A stretch of DNA of 9,108 nt from CAZVWW01 sp964631265 (GTDB taxonomy: Bacteria > Thermotogota > Thermotogae > MWEM01). Shown here piece by piece: positions 1 to 5,699 of this stretch; within the stretch, counting starts at the first letter, position 1, and every line of letters starts with the position of its first letter. The stretch lies in the NCBI GenBank assembly GCA_964631265.1, contig CAZVWW010000097.1:1-9108 (forward strand), in the 5' to 3' direction. The notes below the pieces were generated by a model that was not told where the DNA came from, searched no databases, and worked only from the letters and a program-made list of their open reading frames with translations. A program made the translations under genes and the position numbers.

Positions 1-108
1 GTAGTCGATGATGTTTCTGACGGAAAAAACCTTATTGAATTATTAAGGCACGGCGATCCAAGACAACTTTATGTAGATTGGGGTTTAGGTTATGTCGGAA
101 AACATTAA
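1..108 (+). CDS. C-terminal end of an unknown plus-strand gene (5' partial)
   Basis: Frame 1 is open from the window edge for 35 codons and stops with TAA at 106-108. The visible residues include LIELLRHGDPRQLYVDWG. I do not recognise the family, and 35 residues are too few to assign a role. That it is a real gene end is inferred from its 17-base overlap with the start of the next plus-strand ORF at 92, an arrangement typical of phage operons. It runs opposite to the minus-strand replication array and so belongs to a separate transcription unit entering from the left. Confidence 0.4.
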   Translation, partial: VVDDVSDGKNLIELLRHGDPRQLYVDWGLGYVGKH

Positions 109-232
109 GAAAGACCTATGTTATTTCTGCAATACTTCTTTTGGGCACACTTATATATTCACTAATATAGGTGGGGCAAATGTTCAAGTATGTGTTTGTG
201 GGGAGTGTCTATCTAAGTTTGAAGGTGACTAG
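92..232 (+). CDS. Small zinc-ribbon-like protein, 46 aa
   Basis: ATG at 92 opens a 46-codon frame that ends with TAG at 230-232. The protein has CxxC at residues 10-13 (CYFC) and CxCxxC at residues 34-39 (CVCGEC), the spacing of a small zinc ribbon or treble clef. Such tiny zinc proteins are common in phages as DNA- or protein-binding factors, but no family is recognised here. The start lies inside the preceding gene and has only a weak GGGG/AGG Shine-Dalgarno sequence (80-89), consistent with translational coupling. Its stop overlaps the stop of the convergent gene at 229 in the tetramer CTAG, leaving no intergenic DNA. The five cysteines in so short a frame argue against chance. Confidence 0.55.
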   Translation: MSENIKKDLCYFCNTSFGHTYIFTNIGGANVQVCVCGECLSKFEGD

Positions 233-462
233 ATACATGATATTTTTCTTATGTAACTTTCTATTATATCAAGCATATCCTCAGCGTCAGTTTTTTCTTT
301 AGTAAAGTGTTTCTTGGCTTCGTCGCTAGTTACTGTGTTCTTCATTTGACTAAGAAAAACGTAATCTTTTTTAAGCTTATCAGAAAATTTTATCAGTCTT
401 TCTTTAGGGAAAGCTGCTACAAACTTACTATACTTATCTTTATCTATCTGTGTAAGTGCCAT
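229..462 (-). CDS. Unknown small lysine-rich protein, 77 aa
   Basis: The 77-residue protein is rich in Lys, Asp and Glu, probably helical and soluble, with no signal peptide, membrane segment or recognisable motif. The start is well supported: AAGGAG at 471-476 lies 8 nt upstream of the ATG at 460-462. That ribosome binding site sits partly in the loop of a perfect 7-bp hairpin (466-483), which could modulate translation. An extended -10 element lies further upstream (509-517), so the gene may have its own promoter as well as readthrough from the array. It is the last minus-strand gene and meets the plus-strand zinc protein tail to tail. Function unknown. Confidence 0.75.
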   Translation of the reverse strand: MALTQIDKDKYSKFVAAFPKERLIKFSDKLKKDYVFLSQMKNTVTSDEAKKHFTKEKTDAEDMLDIIESYIRKISCI

Positions 463-465
463 GGT

Positions 466-483
466 ATAAGCTCCTTAGCTTAT
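466..483 (-). promoter_or_regulatory. Hairpin presenting the ribosome binding site of the 77-aa gene
   Basis: ATAAGCT (466-472) and AGCTTAT (477-483) form a perfect 7-bp stem around a 4-nt loop. On the minus strand the loop is AAGG, and with the next two stem bases it makes the AAGGAG Shine-Dalgarno sequence. The site would therefore be displayed in a loop or partly hidden. A regulatory effect is inference. Confidence 0.45.
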
Positions 484-508
484 TATATTAGTAAAATGCC
501 TTTAAGGT

Positions 509-517
509 ATTATATCA
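509..517 (-). promoter_or_regulatory. Extended -10 promoter element (TGATATAAT)
   Basis: On the minus strand 517-509 reads TGATATAAT, a perfect TGnTATAAT extended -10 for a housekeeping sigma factor. No good -35 is seen at 17-18 nt upstream, which extended -10 promoters can tolerate. The TGA is also the stop codon of the gene at 515-880. It would drive the 77-aa gene from about position 502. AT-rich DNA throws up such matches by chance, so confidence is moderate. Confidence 0.4.
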
Positions 518-880
518 AAATTTAAGATAAGCTTTTATTTTTTTCTTCATTTCTTTTTCTGATCTAATTTCTTCGCCTTGCTTCACTAAGCTACCTACTA
601 CCTCAAAATGCTGTTTCTTTCCCTCTTCGTCCCCATAACTCATAAAAAGAAGATCACCTCGATAAAAGATAAGATTCTCACTATTAGCCATATAAATAAT
701 ATCTTTCCAATCGATGATTGGTTTATTTTTCGATCTTTTTACTCGAACTAACTTAAGACCTTCTAGCCCTTGAGGATTTGTTACTTTATCAAGGATTAAC
801 CAGTACTTACCATAACAAAAGCTTTCTTCCCATAATTTCTTATCTTGCTTAAAATATTCAGCTAAAGATTTTCTTTCCAT
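515..880 (-). CDS. Unknown phage protein, 121 aa
   Basis: A charged, soluble-looking protein of 121 residues with many Lys, Glu and aromatic residues. There are no cysteine clusters, signal peptide or membrane segment, and I recognise no family. The order of beta-like stretches (KYWLILDKV, GLKLVRVKRS, ENLIFYRGDLLFMSYG) followed by a C-terminal basic helix suggests a small mixed alpha/beta fold, but this is a guess. The start has AAGGGG at 888-893, 7 nt before the ATG. It lies 23 bases after the stop of the KilAC-like gene, so the two are probably cotranscribed. Confidence 0.7.
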   Translation of the reverse strand: MERKSLAEYFKQDKKLWEESFCYGKYWLILDKVTNPQGLEGLKLVRVKRSKNKPIIDWKDIIYMANSENLIFYRGDLLFMSYGDEEGKKQHFEVVGSLVKQGEEIRSEKEMKKKIKAYLKF

Positions 881-903
881 ATCTTAACCCCTTAAATTGT
901 TTA

Positions 904-1302
904 TTAATCTAATAGTTTAATTATTTTCTTTTTCCATTTTATTTGCTGCACTGGAGTGCCATCGCTATGCTTCTTACCTGTATCAACTAGAACTGCATAG
1001 TCTTTGCCTTTTTCCGTAAGCTCCCACCATTTTTTACGAGTACTTCCATCATTTCTTTTAAGAACTTCTTGTATCTGTAGCCCTTGGGCTTTAAGGAGTT
1101 TATTCACTGCTATGCCACTTATCTTATCATCAAGCATTTGGCCAAGTTCTGAAGGTGTGTATGTCCTTTCTTGGGTCTCTGATATTAGCTCTTTACTACC
1201 CATCAGCTCCAAGGGACTAACCCCTGTGATCTTCCGAACAGCCCTATCTGCCGATAGCTTAGCCTGATTACCCTCGAACCCCCAACGCTCTGCCATATCA
1301 AG
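904..1302 (-). CDS. KilAC-like phage antirepressor/DNA-binding protein, N-terminus in gap
   Basis: The C-terminal ~132 residues of a phage antirepressor-type protein. A segment resembling FEGNQAKLSADRAVRKITG is followed by a winged-helix-like module (YTPSELGQML...AVNKLLKAQGLQ...WWELTEKGKDYAVLVDTGKKHSDGTP), the pattern seen in KilAC/Ant-type C-terminal domains of phage regulators. The frame stays open from the first in-frame ATG (1294-1296) up to the N block at 1302, and that ATG has no Shine-Dalgarno sequence, so it is internal. The true ribosome binding site is AAGGAG at 1408-1413 beyond the gap, putting the start codon in the first few gap bases. The missing N-terminal part would normally carry the variable domain (KilA-N, BRO or Rha type) and cannot be judged. 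Role: probably DNA binding or regulation. Confidence 0.7.
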   Translation of the reverse strand, partial: LDMAERWGFEGNQAKLSADRAVRKITGVSPLELMGSKELISETQERTYTPSELGQMLDDKISGIAVNKLLKAQGLQIQEVLKRNDGSTRKKWWELTEKGKDYAVLVDTGKKHSDGTPVQQIKWKKKIIKLLD

Positions 1303-1402
1303 NNNNNNNNNNNNNNNNNNNNNNNNNNNNNNNNNNNNNNNNNNNNNNNNNNNNNNNNNNNNNNNNNNNNNNNNNNNNNNNNNNNNNNNNNNNNNNNNNN
1401 NN
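1303..1402. other. Assembly gap 1 (100 N)
   Basis: Exactly 100 Ns, the usual placeholder for a gap of unknown size. It removes the start and N-terminal coding part of the KilAC-like gene. The flanking sequences are compatible with one continuous gene. Confidence 0.95.
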
Positions 1403-1407
1403 CTTAA

Positions 1408-1413
1408 CTCCTT
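1408..1413 (-). promoter_or_regulatory. Ribosome binding site for the gene that starts in gap 1
   Basis: The minus strand reads AAGGAG here, 2 nt past the stop codon of the SNF2 gene (TAG at 1416-1418), followed by TTAAG and then the gap. A normal 6-9 nt spacing places the start codon within the first few unknown bases. This shows that the KilAC-like protein begins inside the gap and not at the internal ATG at 1296. Confidence 0.7.
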
Positions 1414-1415
1414 AT

Positions 1416-3392
1416 CTATATAACTTTATTAATAGTTTCTATTTTTTCTTGCAGTGAACTAGAGATCATCTCATCTATGCCGGGTAAGATAAAATGATAG
1501 TACATACATCTGTTCTTCTGCCCTACTCTATGTATCCTTTTTTCAGCCTGTGCATTTTGTCCCGGAACCCAATTAAGATCGCAAAAAATCATCTTATTAG
1601 ACTTGGTAAGGGTTAAGCCTGTACCAGCCGCACCTATAGTAGCTACTAGCACATCAAGTTTACCTGCTTGGAAGTCCTCTACTATCTTATGCCTCTTGGC
1701 GTTCGGAGTGCCTCCGTAAATTCTAGCAACAGATTTTTTCTTCTTACTTAGCGCTTCAAACATAAAATCAACACTTTCACGATGATCAGAAAAAATTACT
1801 ACAGGACTGTCCGGCTCTTGCTGCAATAGATCATCCGTAAAGTTCACTACAGCCGGTGCTTTAGCAAGTGCAGCTCTCGCTTTAGCAGTTGAAAAGCTTT
1901 CTTCTTCGTCCCCCTCACTATCAATTACCTGCTCTTCCCAAGCCTGCCTTAAACTTTCTGATATCTCGTTAAGGGCTTTTTTTGTAAGTTCTACTAAGAT
2001 GTTTTGATGAGAGAATTCAGGTAAATCAAGATGGTCTTCCGCCATCCTCCTAATGAATTTACCTTTTAAGTATTCCTTAAGCTCTTTTATGTTTTTTGAT
2101 CCCTCGTACTTAACAATTGCCTGTCTCATACCCCTGAACTTTTTTAATTTCTTATAAGAAAAACGCTCACAGAAGGAAGAATACGTCATGAAGCTATCAG
2201 TTATTTTCTTACCATTTGTCTTACTAGGACACATAGACATTAGCTTAAGAAGTGTATAAAACTCAGGTACTCTATTCTGCACAGGCGTACCTGTTAACCC
2301 AATTAAAAATTCAGGCTTATGCTGTTCCATAAGGTAGAGAAAAGACTCTGTGCGTTGGGCGGTAGGCTCTTTAAGATAATGACATTCATCAAGAATAACC
2401 ATCCCAAAATCATTAAATATATCATTAAGCACACCACTCCTTAGCATCTCATAATTAATTATAAGTACATCATAGTTATTAGTATCCCATCTACCTACCT
2501 CTTTTTTATTCTTAGCTAGGAGTATTCTTTTTTCAGGTACATCAGAAAACTTCAAGTACTCAGCTCGCCAGTTATATTTAAGAAAGGCTGGACAAATTAC
2601 TAGTACTTTGTTATCTATATAGGGAAGACTTGATGTAAGTGCCTGTAATGATTTACCNNNNNNNNNNNNNNNNNNNNNNNNNNNNNNNNNNNNNNNNNNN
2701 NNNNNNNNNNNNNNNNNNNNNNNNNNNNNNNNNNNNNNNNNNNNNNNNNNNNNNNNNCCCATTTCGTCCGTTAATAAACAATACTTTTTTGATAAAATAT
2801 AAGATATTCCTTCTTTTTGATAACCATAAGGAACTACATCTTTTTTAAGTAAAGATAAAGCTTTTCCTAAATCAATATCTGTGTTTTCTTCGATATCTAA
2901 GAATTCATCTACGTGAAGTAAATCGTTATACTCGAGAGATATACCACTAACGTCGTTAGTATCAATAAAGAGCTCAGGGTAATCATCAGCGAAGCACTCA
3001 AAATCATAAGAATCCATTACCCATAGTTTTAAAGCCGGTTCCCAAGTGAACCCTATCTCTTTAAGTTCATCTTTATACTTGAATGGGCATATTACAGCCT
3101 CGGCATAAGGTTCACTGATAAGCACTACTACAGGCATTCTTGCAAACTTGCAGTATACTATCTCATTACCTTCTACCTCCGCAGCATATGAGTTATCTTC
3201 GATATTATAATTACGTTTAATATAAGGGATTAGGTGAATGAAGTATTTTCTTTCCATTGCCCATATCTTATTTTCTTTATCCCAGAAAAAACCTAAGTCC
3301 TTAGCTATTTCCCTATCGTTATAAGAACAGGAACATACTACTTTATCAGCGCTATCATAAAAGGTTACATTATAATCACTAAGTTTCAACAT
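1416..3392 (-). CDS. SNF2-family DNA helicase/translocase, interrupted by an assembly gap
   Basis: A superfamily 2 SNF2-type ATPase, expected to translocate on duplex DNA during phage replication or recombination. Positions count 34 gap residues. Q-like motif VPYGYQKEG (187-195); TDEM then, after the gap, GKS of the P-loop (246-248); DECH (335-338); LTGTP (366-370); motif V ATIGAAGTGLTL (584-595); motif VI QAEKRIHRVGQ (615-625). The N-terminal ~140 residues hold two related copies of a small module (about 24-50 and 105-130) with the pattern KD/KE-(I/L)GFxW...KxWxM, like the DUF5710/HARP-type accessory modules of SMARCAL1-like proteins. The start has TAGG at 3398-3401, 6 nt upstream of the ATG. 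An intrinsic terminator lies immediately upstream. Only about 4 nt are needed to restore DEMGLGKS across the gap. Confidence 0.93.
   Translation of the reverse strand: MLKLSDYNVTFYDSADKVVCSCSYNDREIAKDLGFFWDKENKIWAMERKYFIHLIPYIKRNYNIEDNSYAAEVEGNEIVYCKFARMPVVVLISEPYAEAVICPFKYKDELKEIGFTWEPALKLWVMDSYDFECFADDYPELFIDTNDVSGISLEYNDLLHVDEFLDIEENTDIDLGKALSLLKKDVVPYGYQKEGISYILSKKYCLLTDEMXXXXXXXXXXXXXXXXXXXXXXXXXXXXXXXXXXGKSLQALTSSLPYIDNKVLVICPAFLKYNWRAEYLKFSDVPEKRILLAKNKKEVGRWDTNNYDVLIINYEMLRSGVLNDIFNDFGMVILDECHYLKEPTAQRTESFLYLMEQHKPEFLIGLTGTPVQNRVPEFYTLLKLMSMCPSKTNGKKITDSFMTYSSFCERFSYKKLKKFRGMRQAIVKYEGSKNIKELKEYLKGKFIRRMAEDHLDLPEFSHQNILVELTKKALNEISESLRQAWEEQVIDSEGDEEESFSTAKARAALAKAPAVVNFTDDLLQQEPDSPVVIFSDHRESVDFMFEALSKKKKSVARIYGGTPNAKRHKIVEDFQAGKLDVLVATIGAAGTGLTLTKSNKMIFCDLNWVPGQNAQAEKRIHRVGQKNRCMYYHFILPGIDEMISSSLQEKIETINKVI
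2658..2757. other. Assembly gap 2 (100 N) inside the SNF2 P-loop
   Basis: Exactly 100 Ns between ...GAA ATG GG and GGT AAA TCA on the minus strand. Because 100 leaves remainder 1 on division by 3, the frame stays open, as it would if 4 nt were missing (GGn nnn GGT, Gly-x-Gly). The true gap could be nearly zero, or it could hide an insertion. Confidence 0.95.
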
Positions 3393-3404
3393 ATAACACC
3401 TAAT

Positions 3405-3436
3405 AAAAAAGACCAGCTCTGCAAATGAACTGGTCT
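3405..3436 (-). terminator. Rho-independent terminator between the annealing-protein and SNF2 genes
   Basis: On the minus strand AGACCAG (3436-3430) pairs with CTGGTCT (3416-3410) in a perfect 7-bp stem with a 13-nt loop that can pair two further bases. TTTTT follows directly (3409-3405). This is a standard intrinsic terminator. It ends only 4 nt before the TAGG Shine-Dalgarno sequence of the SNF2 gene, leaving no room for a promoter between them. Confidence 0.75.
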
Positions 3437-3444
3437 GAAGAAAA

Positions 3445-3457
3445 AGTAGATTCTACT
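3445..3457. promoter_or_regulatory. 13-bp perfect palindrome, possible operator
   Basis: AGTAGA and TCTACT are exact inverted repeats around one central base, in the gap between the annealing-protein stop (3463) and the SNF2 terminator. On the minus strand a weak -10-like TATAGT overlaps it. An operator for a dimeric repressor is one reading; chance in AT-rich DNA is another. Confidence 0.25.
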
Positions 3458-3462
3458 ATATT

Positions 3463-4608
3463 TTACCAGTTTACAATAAAATCAGCAATCGTGTTGTTGA
3501 ACTCCGATGTAGGTATTAGCCTACCATCATCTTGCACAATAAGATCCAGTTCAAGAAGCTTAGGTCTTAATTTAGTAAGTACAGCATCTTTTTTATCCGG
3601 ATCTTTACTCCATCCTGACTGATAAGCATCGGTAATAGTACTTACCATTAGGCTTACATGCTCCTTATTAGTCTTATCGAATCGTACTTTTTTGGGCTCT
3701 GGTTTCTTAGGTGCCTTAACTTCAGGCTCTTCTATAATATCCGCTTCCTCAGTGTTATAATTTTCCTTTATTTCGTTAGCTAATTCTTTGTTTTCTTCTA
3801 TTTTTTTATTATTATCTTCTACCTTTTCCTGTCTTTTTTCTTCTTTAGTTTTTCGTGGTTTTCTAGTCTTTTTTGGCTTATCTTCTACCTCTTTTTTATC
3901 TTCTTTATTTTCTTTATCACCAAAAAGTTCTTCTTTAGTGATTCTTTTTGTCCCTGAGTCTTTGCCTGAAATGGCTTCAGGGGCATCTTCATCGCTATCT
4001 ACTTCAGCCTCTATAATTGTCTCACTCTTAGTAGCTTCTTTTACCGCTTGGGGGGTATCATCCGTTGTTGCCGCAGGGGTATAATCAACTGCATCTTCAT
4101 GCCCATTACTAAACAGATGCCCAGCACCGACAAACGCTAGGGTAGCCCTTCTGAATGCTTTAGTTTGTAGCTTCATGAATGTATTAGCAAGCTCTTCACC
4201 TTTTTTCATTTGGAATTTGCCACCTTGAAATTCGCCAATACTTATAAAAGCTACTCCTTCTTCAGATCTTCCCTCAGGGCTTTCTACTTTAACAGTCATT
4301 GAAGCTATAAGATTATTAGAGTCTATATGGTGATTTACTATCTTCCTGCTCAACTTCTGGCTCGCTGCTAGTGCATTGGTGGCTCCAGCAGTTAGGTATA
4401 ATTTCTCTACACCGCCTGTCTCTATGATGATTATTGGTGATAAAGCAGGACTAATCCCTATTTCTTTACTTATCGCAACGATTAGCATATTACGCTGCTT
4501 ATCATTCATGTGTCCTACAGAACCTGTTCTTATATAGTCTAATATAAGGTCATTCGTTTCTTCTGAATTTGTTAATGCAGTTTCTTTCTTAACTAAGCCT
4601 TTACTCAT
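3463..4608 (-). CDS. Putative single-strand annealing / recombination protein with charged linker, 381 aa
   Basis: Residues 1-175 form a conserved-looking core: LDYIRTG (23-29), a helix with a GIS segment (51-53), KLYLTAGATNALAAS (69-83), a beta-rich part with SPEGRSEEGVAFISIGE, and a C-terminal motif GEELANTFMKLQTKAFRRATLAFVGAG resembling the LAN-MKAETKAKRR-TLSI-GLG motif of phage proteins near recombination genes. RecT/Erf/Rad52-type annealing is an inference from this motif and from the neighbours. Residues 176-308 are a disordered, highly charged Lys/Glu linker, and 309-381 form a separate C-terminal domain. The start has AAAGGA (4616-4621), 7 nt upstream and inside the end of the nuclease gene, only 2 nt away: tight coupling of nuclease and partner, as in Exo/Bet pairs. 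Confidence 0.6.
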   Translation of the reverse strand: MSKGLVKKETALTNSEETNDLILDYIRTGSVGHMNDKQRNMLIVAISKEIGISPALSPIIIIETGGVEKLYLTAGATNALAASQKLSRKIVNHHIDSNNLIASMTVKVESPEGRSEEGVAFISIGEFQGGKFQMKKGEELANTFMKLQTKAFRRATLAFVGAGHLFSNGHEDAVDYTPAATTDDTPQAVKEATKSETIIEAEVDSDEDAPEAISGKDSGTKRITKEELFGDKENKEDKKEVEDKPKKTRKPRKTKEEKRQEKVEDNNKKIEENKELANEIKENYNTEEADIIEEPEVKAPKKPEPKKVRFDKTNKEHVSLMVSTITDAYQSGWSKDPDKKDAVLTKLRPKLLELDLIVQDDGRLIPTSEFNNTIADFIVNW

Positions 4609-4610
4609 TT

Positions 4611-5654
4611 TTATTTCCTTTCTAGTAATTTATTAAAATCTAAGTCAATAATTTTCATATCTTCAGTAAAAGTCTTCCCGTCATGACACTGACTCCAATA
4701 GTCACAATGTGCACCATAAGAGTCTATACACTGGTCATAGTTGCAAGTCCCTACAGCCTCACCCGTCGCTTTAAAAGCTTTATCAAGCGTAGCATACTTA
4801 GCATGTGCGCCCTTAAAGTTCTTCCAATGTGCCACTATCATATCTTGTGAGAATGGTACAAAGTGGTGGACTACCTGTATATTATGTGTCTTATCTTGCT
4901 TAGTACCTTCTAAGAGTTTTTTTATGTAATCCTCTCTACTTTCTTTATATCCTTCAGGTACATCTTTTATCCAAATTGTAGTAGGGCTTTCTTGTACCTC
5001 TTCTTTCACATCTTGTTTTGGAAGTTTACTTCTTTTACATGAAGGTTTTGTTACATTATGGAATATAACTCCTTTAAACTTCATAGTGTCTAGCCCTAGC
5101 ATCTTGGCTATCTCTGTATAGAAGCTCATGTAGTGAGCTGCTTGAGGATCTTTTATGGCTGAGGCTACTTTAGGCACCTCTCTTCTAGTCTTCCAATCGC
5201 ATATATACCAATGACCTGACTTATCTTTTAATACTCTATCAATAAAGCCTCTAGTCTTCTGATTCTCAAACCCTATCTCGTAGTCAACTTCAACTAATCC
5301 ATAGTTATTAAGTAGTCTCTTGGTATCTTCTATGGCTACCTTTGCCATAGCATATAAGTCGAGAACTTCCTTTTCAGGCGATAAAACCCTTTGATAAGTA
5401 GTAATACCTGTAGTTTTATCTAATGAACTATGGATATATTCCTTAGCTTTGTCTTCTATGTACTCTAATGTAATATCCTTACCTTTGAAGTTATCTTCCA
5501 TAGCCTCGTGAAAAACATTACCAAAATCGAAAGGTACTTTTTTCGGTGCATCTGGGTCTGGCTTAATGACGTCCCTACCCAAGATGTACTTATAGAAAGC
5601 TTTTCTTTCGCACTCTGATAATAATCTGATGCCTGATACGCTTACTTTCCTCAT
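4611..5654 (-). CDS. RecB/Cas4-like PD-(D/E)XK exonuclease, 347 aa
   Basis: A nuclease of the PD-(D/E)XK superfamily, RecB/Cas4 branch, expected to resect double-stranded DNA with a divalent metal. Motifs in order: N-terminal SGIRLLSECERKAFYKY (7-23); GNVFHE with His49; GFIDR with Asp139; CDWKT with Asp153 and Lys155; QAAHY (QxxxY, 171-175). C-terminal cysteines at 304, 309, 317 and 323, together with Cys15 near the N-terminus, match the layout of the 4Fe-4S cluster in Cas4/AddB-type nucleases, though cluster binding is inferred. There are no cas1/cas2 genes or repeats nearby, so a phage replication and recombination role is far more likely than CRISPR adaptation. AAGGAGG at 5659-5665 sits 4 nt before the ATG. 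It is cotranscribed with the SSB-like gene upstream and coupled to the annealing-protein gene downstream. Confidence 0.88.
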   Translation of the reverse strand: MRKVSVSGIRLLSECERKAFYKYILGRDVIKPDPDAPKKVPFDFGNVFHEAMEDNFKGKDITLEYIEDKAKEYIHSSLDKTTGITTYQRVLSPEKEVLDLYAMAKVAIEDTKRLLNNYGLVEVDYEIGFENQKTRGFIDRVLKDKSGHWYICDWKTRREVPKVASAIKDPQAAHYMSFYTEIAKMLGLDTMKFKGVIFHNVTKPSCKRSKLPKQDVKEEVQESPTTIWIKDVPEGYKESREDYIKKLLEGTKQDKTHNIQVVHHFVPFSQDMIVAHWKNFKGAHAKYATLDKAFKATGEAVGTCNYDQCIDSYGAHCDYWSQCHDGKTFTEDMKIIDLDFNKLLERK

Positions 5655-5669
5655 AAATCCTCCTTAGTA

Positions 5670-5699
5670 CCGGAAAGTTTAACTACATAAAACTTCCGG
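5670..5699 (-). promoter_or_regulatory. Intercistronic hairpin between the SSB-like and nuclease genes
   Basis: CCGGAA-a-GTTT (5670-5680) pairs with AAACTTCCGG (5690-5699): ten pairs with one bulged base and a 9-nt loop. It spans the stop codon of the SSB-like gene and ends 4 nt before the AAGGAGG of the nuclease gene. There is no U tract, so it is not a normal terminator. An RNA-processing, stability or translation-tuning element is possible. Confidence 0.5.

Noticed and set aside
1004..1267. Plus-strand open frame, 87 codons, antisense to the KilAC-like gene
   Set aside because: The minus strand encodes a recognisable conserved domain; the antisense frame has low-complexity Ser/Leu composition and no RBS.
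3405..3436. Reading the hairpin as a plus-strand terminator
   Set aside because: On the plus strand the stem is followed by GAAG and no T run, whereas the minus strand has TTTTT directly after the stem; no plus-strand gene ends there.
3788..4084. Plus-strand open frame, 98 codons, Ser/Phe/Leu rich
   Set aside because: It is the antisense image of the Lys/Glu-rich linker of the annealing-protein candidate (AAG/GAA codons read as CTT/TTC); it has no RBS and runs against the operon.
4611..5654. CRISPR-Cas locus suggested by the Cas4-like nuclease
   Set aside because: There is no cas1, cas2 or effector and no repeat-spacer array in the window; the neighbours are phage replication genes, so the nuclease is a phage recombination enzyme of the same superfamily.
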